Origin: Chloroflexi bacterium RBG_16_64_32
Lineage (GTDB): Bacteria; Chloroflexota; Dehalococcoidia; SM23-28-2; RBG-16-64-32
DNA length: 6,469 bases
Reading direction: 5' to 3'
Assembly (NCBI GenBank): GCA_001795235.1
Contig: MGNZ01000081.1
Location: 2,253 to 8,721, forward strand
This document shows, piece by piece, positions 5,291-6,469 of the stretch; positions within the stretch are counted from its first letter, which is position 1, and each line of letters opens with the position of its first letter. Below the pieces are notes generated by a model. It was not told where the DNA came from. It ran no database searches and saw nothing but the letters and a program-made list of their open reading frames with translations. A program made the translations under genes and the position numbers.

Positions 5291-6469
5291 TCAGAGCACG
5301 GCTTTCATATCCGGTGGCGAGGATTGCCCCAGGAGGTTGCCGGGGACCCGTTCGCCGAGCAGACCGACGATCGCCGCCACATCCCCCTCGCGCGCCAGGC
5401 GCTCCAGCTCGTCGATCGTGGCCGCCAGGCTCTCGCCCTGCAAAGGGATCTCGTCCTCCACGCGCACGATGTCGGGGTGTTCGGTCGGCTCGTAAGTCAT
5501 GCCTTCGTCCCACAAGCTTTCACTGAGCTTCTCTCCGGCCCGCGCCCCGGTAAAGACGATTTCAATGTCCCGTCCCGGCTGAAGCCCGGAGAGCCGGATC
5601 AGGTCTTCGGCCAGGTCCAGGACGGAGACCTGCTCGCCCATCCGCAGGACGAAGACCTCGCCGCCTTCCCCCATCCCGGCCGCCTGCAGCACGAGATGAA
5701 CCGCCTCGGGGATCGTCATGAAGTAGCGTTTCATGTCGGGGTGGGTGATCGTCACCGGGCCGCCCTGGGCGATTTGACGCTTGAAGAGCGGCACGATGCT
5801 GCCCCGGCTGCCCAGCACGTTTCCGAACCGAACCGAGGCGTACGGCCGTCCGGAGCGCCGGGCGGCATCGCGCACGATCAACTCGGCGATGCGCTTGGTC
5901 GCCCCCATGACGTTGAACGGCTGGACGGCCTTGTCGGTCGAAATGAGCACCAGGCGCTCGGTGCCGTGGGCCAAGGCGGCATCTACCACCGTCTGAGTCC
6001 CGAGGACGTTGTTGCTGACCGCTTCCTCGACGTTGATTTCCATCAGCGGGACGTGCTTGTGGGCGGCGGCGTGGAACACGACTTCCGGCCGGAACCGCTC
6101 GAAAATGTTCTGGATGCGCGGCTGGTCGCGGATATCGGCAATCACCGCGTGCATCGGCAGATCGCCGTAGTCGTCCTCCAGCTCGAGCAGCGCTTCGAAG
6201 ATGCTGTTCTCCCCGTGGCCGAGCAGTGCCAGCTCGGCCGGCCGCCAACGCGTGATCTGCCGGCAGAGCTCCAGGCCGATCGAGCCGCCGGCGCCGGTGA
6301 CCAGGATGCGCTTTCCGGCCAGCGTTCGTCCGACGGCCTCGTCGTCGATGGCCGCCGGCTCGCGCCGCAGCAGGTCGCCGATGTCGACCTCGCGCAAGCG
6401 ACTAACGCTGACCTTGCCTCCCAGCAGCTCGTAGATCCCCGGCATGGTGCGGAAGGGGATGCCGCGGCG
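5291..6469 (-). CDS. CapD/WbpM/PglF-type UDP-sugar 4,6-dehydratase, N-terminus missing
   Basis: The frame is open to the right edge, so the N-terminus lies outside the window; 392 residues are present (residue numbers below start at the first Met, 6445). Long members of this SDR family remove water from UDP-GlcNAc (C4,C6) at the membrane, the first step towards deoxy-amino sugars for capsule, O-antigen or glycoproteins. The first visible residues (RGIPFRTMPGIYELLGGKVSVSRLREVDIGDLL) are typical of the linker from an upstream membrane and nucleotide-binding part, so the Met at 6445 is internal. TGAGGSIG (50-57) is the NAD(P) loop and HAAAHKHVPLME (125-136) is a family signature. STDKA (169-173) and MGATK (180-184) form the active site, with Met instead of the usual SDR Tyr as in WbpM and PglF. 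FTGARAGEKLSESL near the C-terminus is also conserved. The stop is TGA at 5291. It is convergent with the Thr-rich gene. The exact sugar product is inferred. Confidence 0.93.
   Translation of the reverse strand, partial: RRGIPFRTMPGIYELLGGKVSVSRLREVDIGDLLRREPAAIDDEAVGRTLAGKRILVTGAGGSIGLELCRQITRWRPAELALLGHGENSIFEALLELEDDYGDLPMHAVIADIRDQPRIQNIFERFRPEVVFHAAAHKHVPLMEINVEEAVSNNVLGTQTVVDAALAHGTERLVLISTDKAVQPFNVMGATKRIAELIVRDAARRSGRPYASVRFGNVLGSRGSIVPLFKRQIAQGGPVTITHPDMKRYFMTIPEAVHLVLQAAGMGEGGEVFVLRMGEQVSVLDLAEDLIRLSGLQPGRDIEIVFTGARAGEKLSESLWDEGMTYEPTEHPDIVRVEDEIPLQGESLAATIDELERLAREGDVAAIVGLLGERVPGNLLGQSSPPDMKAVL

Noticed and set aside
1..6469. tRNA, rRNA or CRISPR array
   Set aside because: No cloverleaf-like T-arm motif, rRNA segment or regularly spaced repeat array was found on reading both strands; the only short direct repeats are the pair at 3017-3055.

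Overview
The window is GC-rich (roughly two thirds G+C) bacterial DNA. It holds four clear protein genes and one probable gene: three genes on the minus strand, a partial minus-strand gene at the right edge, and one plus-strand gene. The organism is most likely a member of the Chloroflexota (Anaerolineae-like). This is an inference from the Thr/Pro/Ser-rich low-complexity surface protein, the dispersed palindromes of the GTAGGGGCGGGT type, and the general protein style. No rRNA, tRNA or other marker confirms it.

Region 1 (1-2735, minus strand) is a carbon-starvation-type transporter operon. A sigma70-like promoter (2707-2735) precedes a leader of about 260 nt. The leader holds a GC-rich hairpin, a possible 53-codon ORF and an 11-codon mini-ORF. 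Next come a small thioredoxin-fold CxxC protein (2055-2441) and a CstA-family 12-plus-helix transporter (46-1965). The usual small YbdD/YjiX partner of CstA is not seen. Bases 1-45, downstream of cstA, show nothing I can call.

Region 2 (2736-3103) has no convincing gene. It contains a short GC hairpin and, at 3017-3055, two 16-bp direct repeats (TGTTACCTATGTCTCC type) that look like the end of an insertion sequence with no transposase beside it.

Region 3 (3104-4370, minus strand) encodes a two-lobed GNAT-superfamily acyltransferase-like protein. A possible 47-residue membrane peptide sits directly upstream and abuts or overlaps its start.

Region 4 (4441-5061, plus strand) is divergent from region 3. 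It has a strong extended -10 promoter, then a 190-bp element with inverted-repeat ends flanked by TA, then a 124-aa membrane-anchored Thr/Pro-rich protein. Removing the element and one TA would leave only 25 bp between the -10 box and the ATG. This suggests an insertion into the leader of a compact transcription unit, although a structured RNA is an alternative reading.

Region 5 (5062-5290) lies between two convergent genes and contains three successive inverted repeats, the last a nearly perfect 31-bp palindrome. Region 6 (5291-6469, minus strand) is the C-terminal part of a long-type nucleotide-sugar 4,6-dehydratase (CapD/WbpM/PglF family), open at the right edge. It would act in surface polysaccharide or glycoprotein sugar synthesis. 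The window therefore mixes cell-envelope functions with nutrient uptake and does not read as one pathway.
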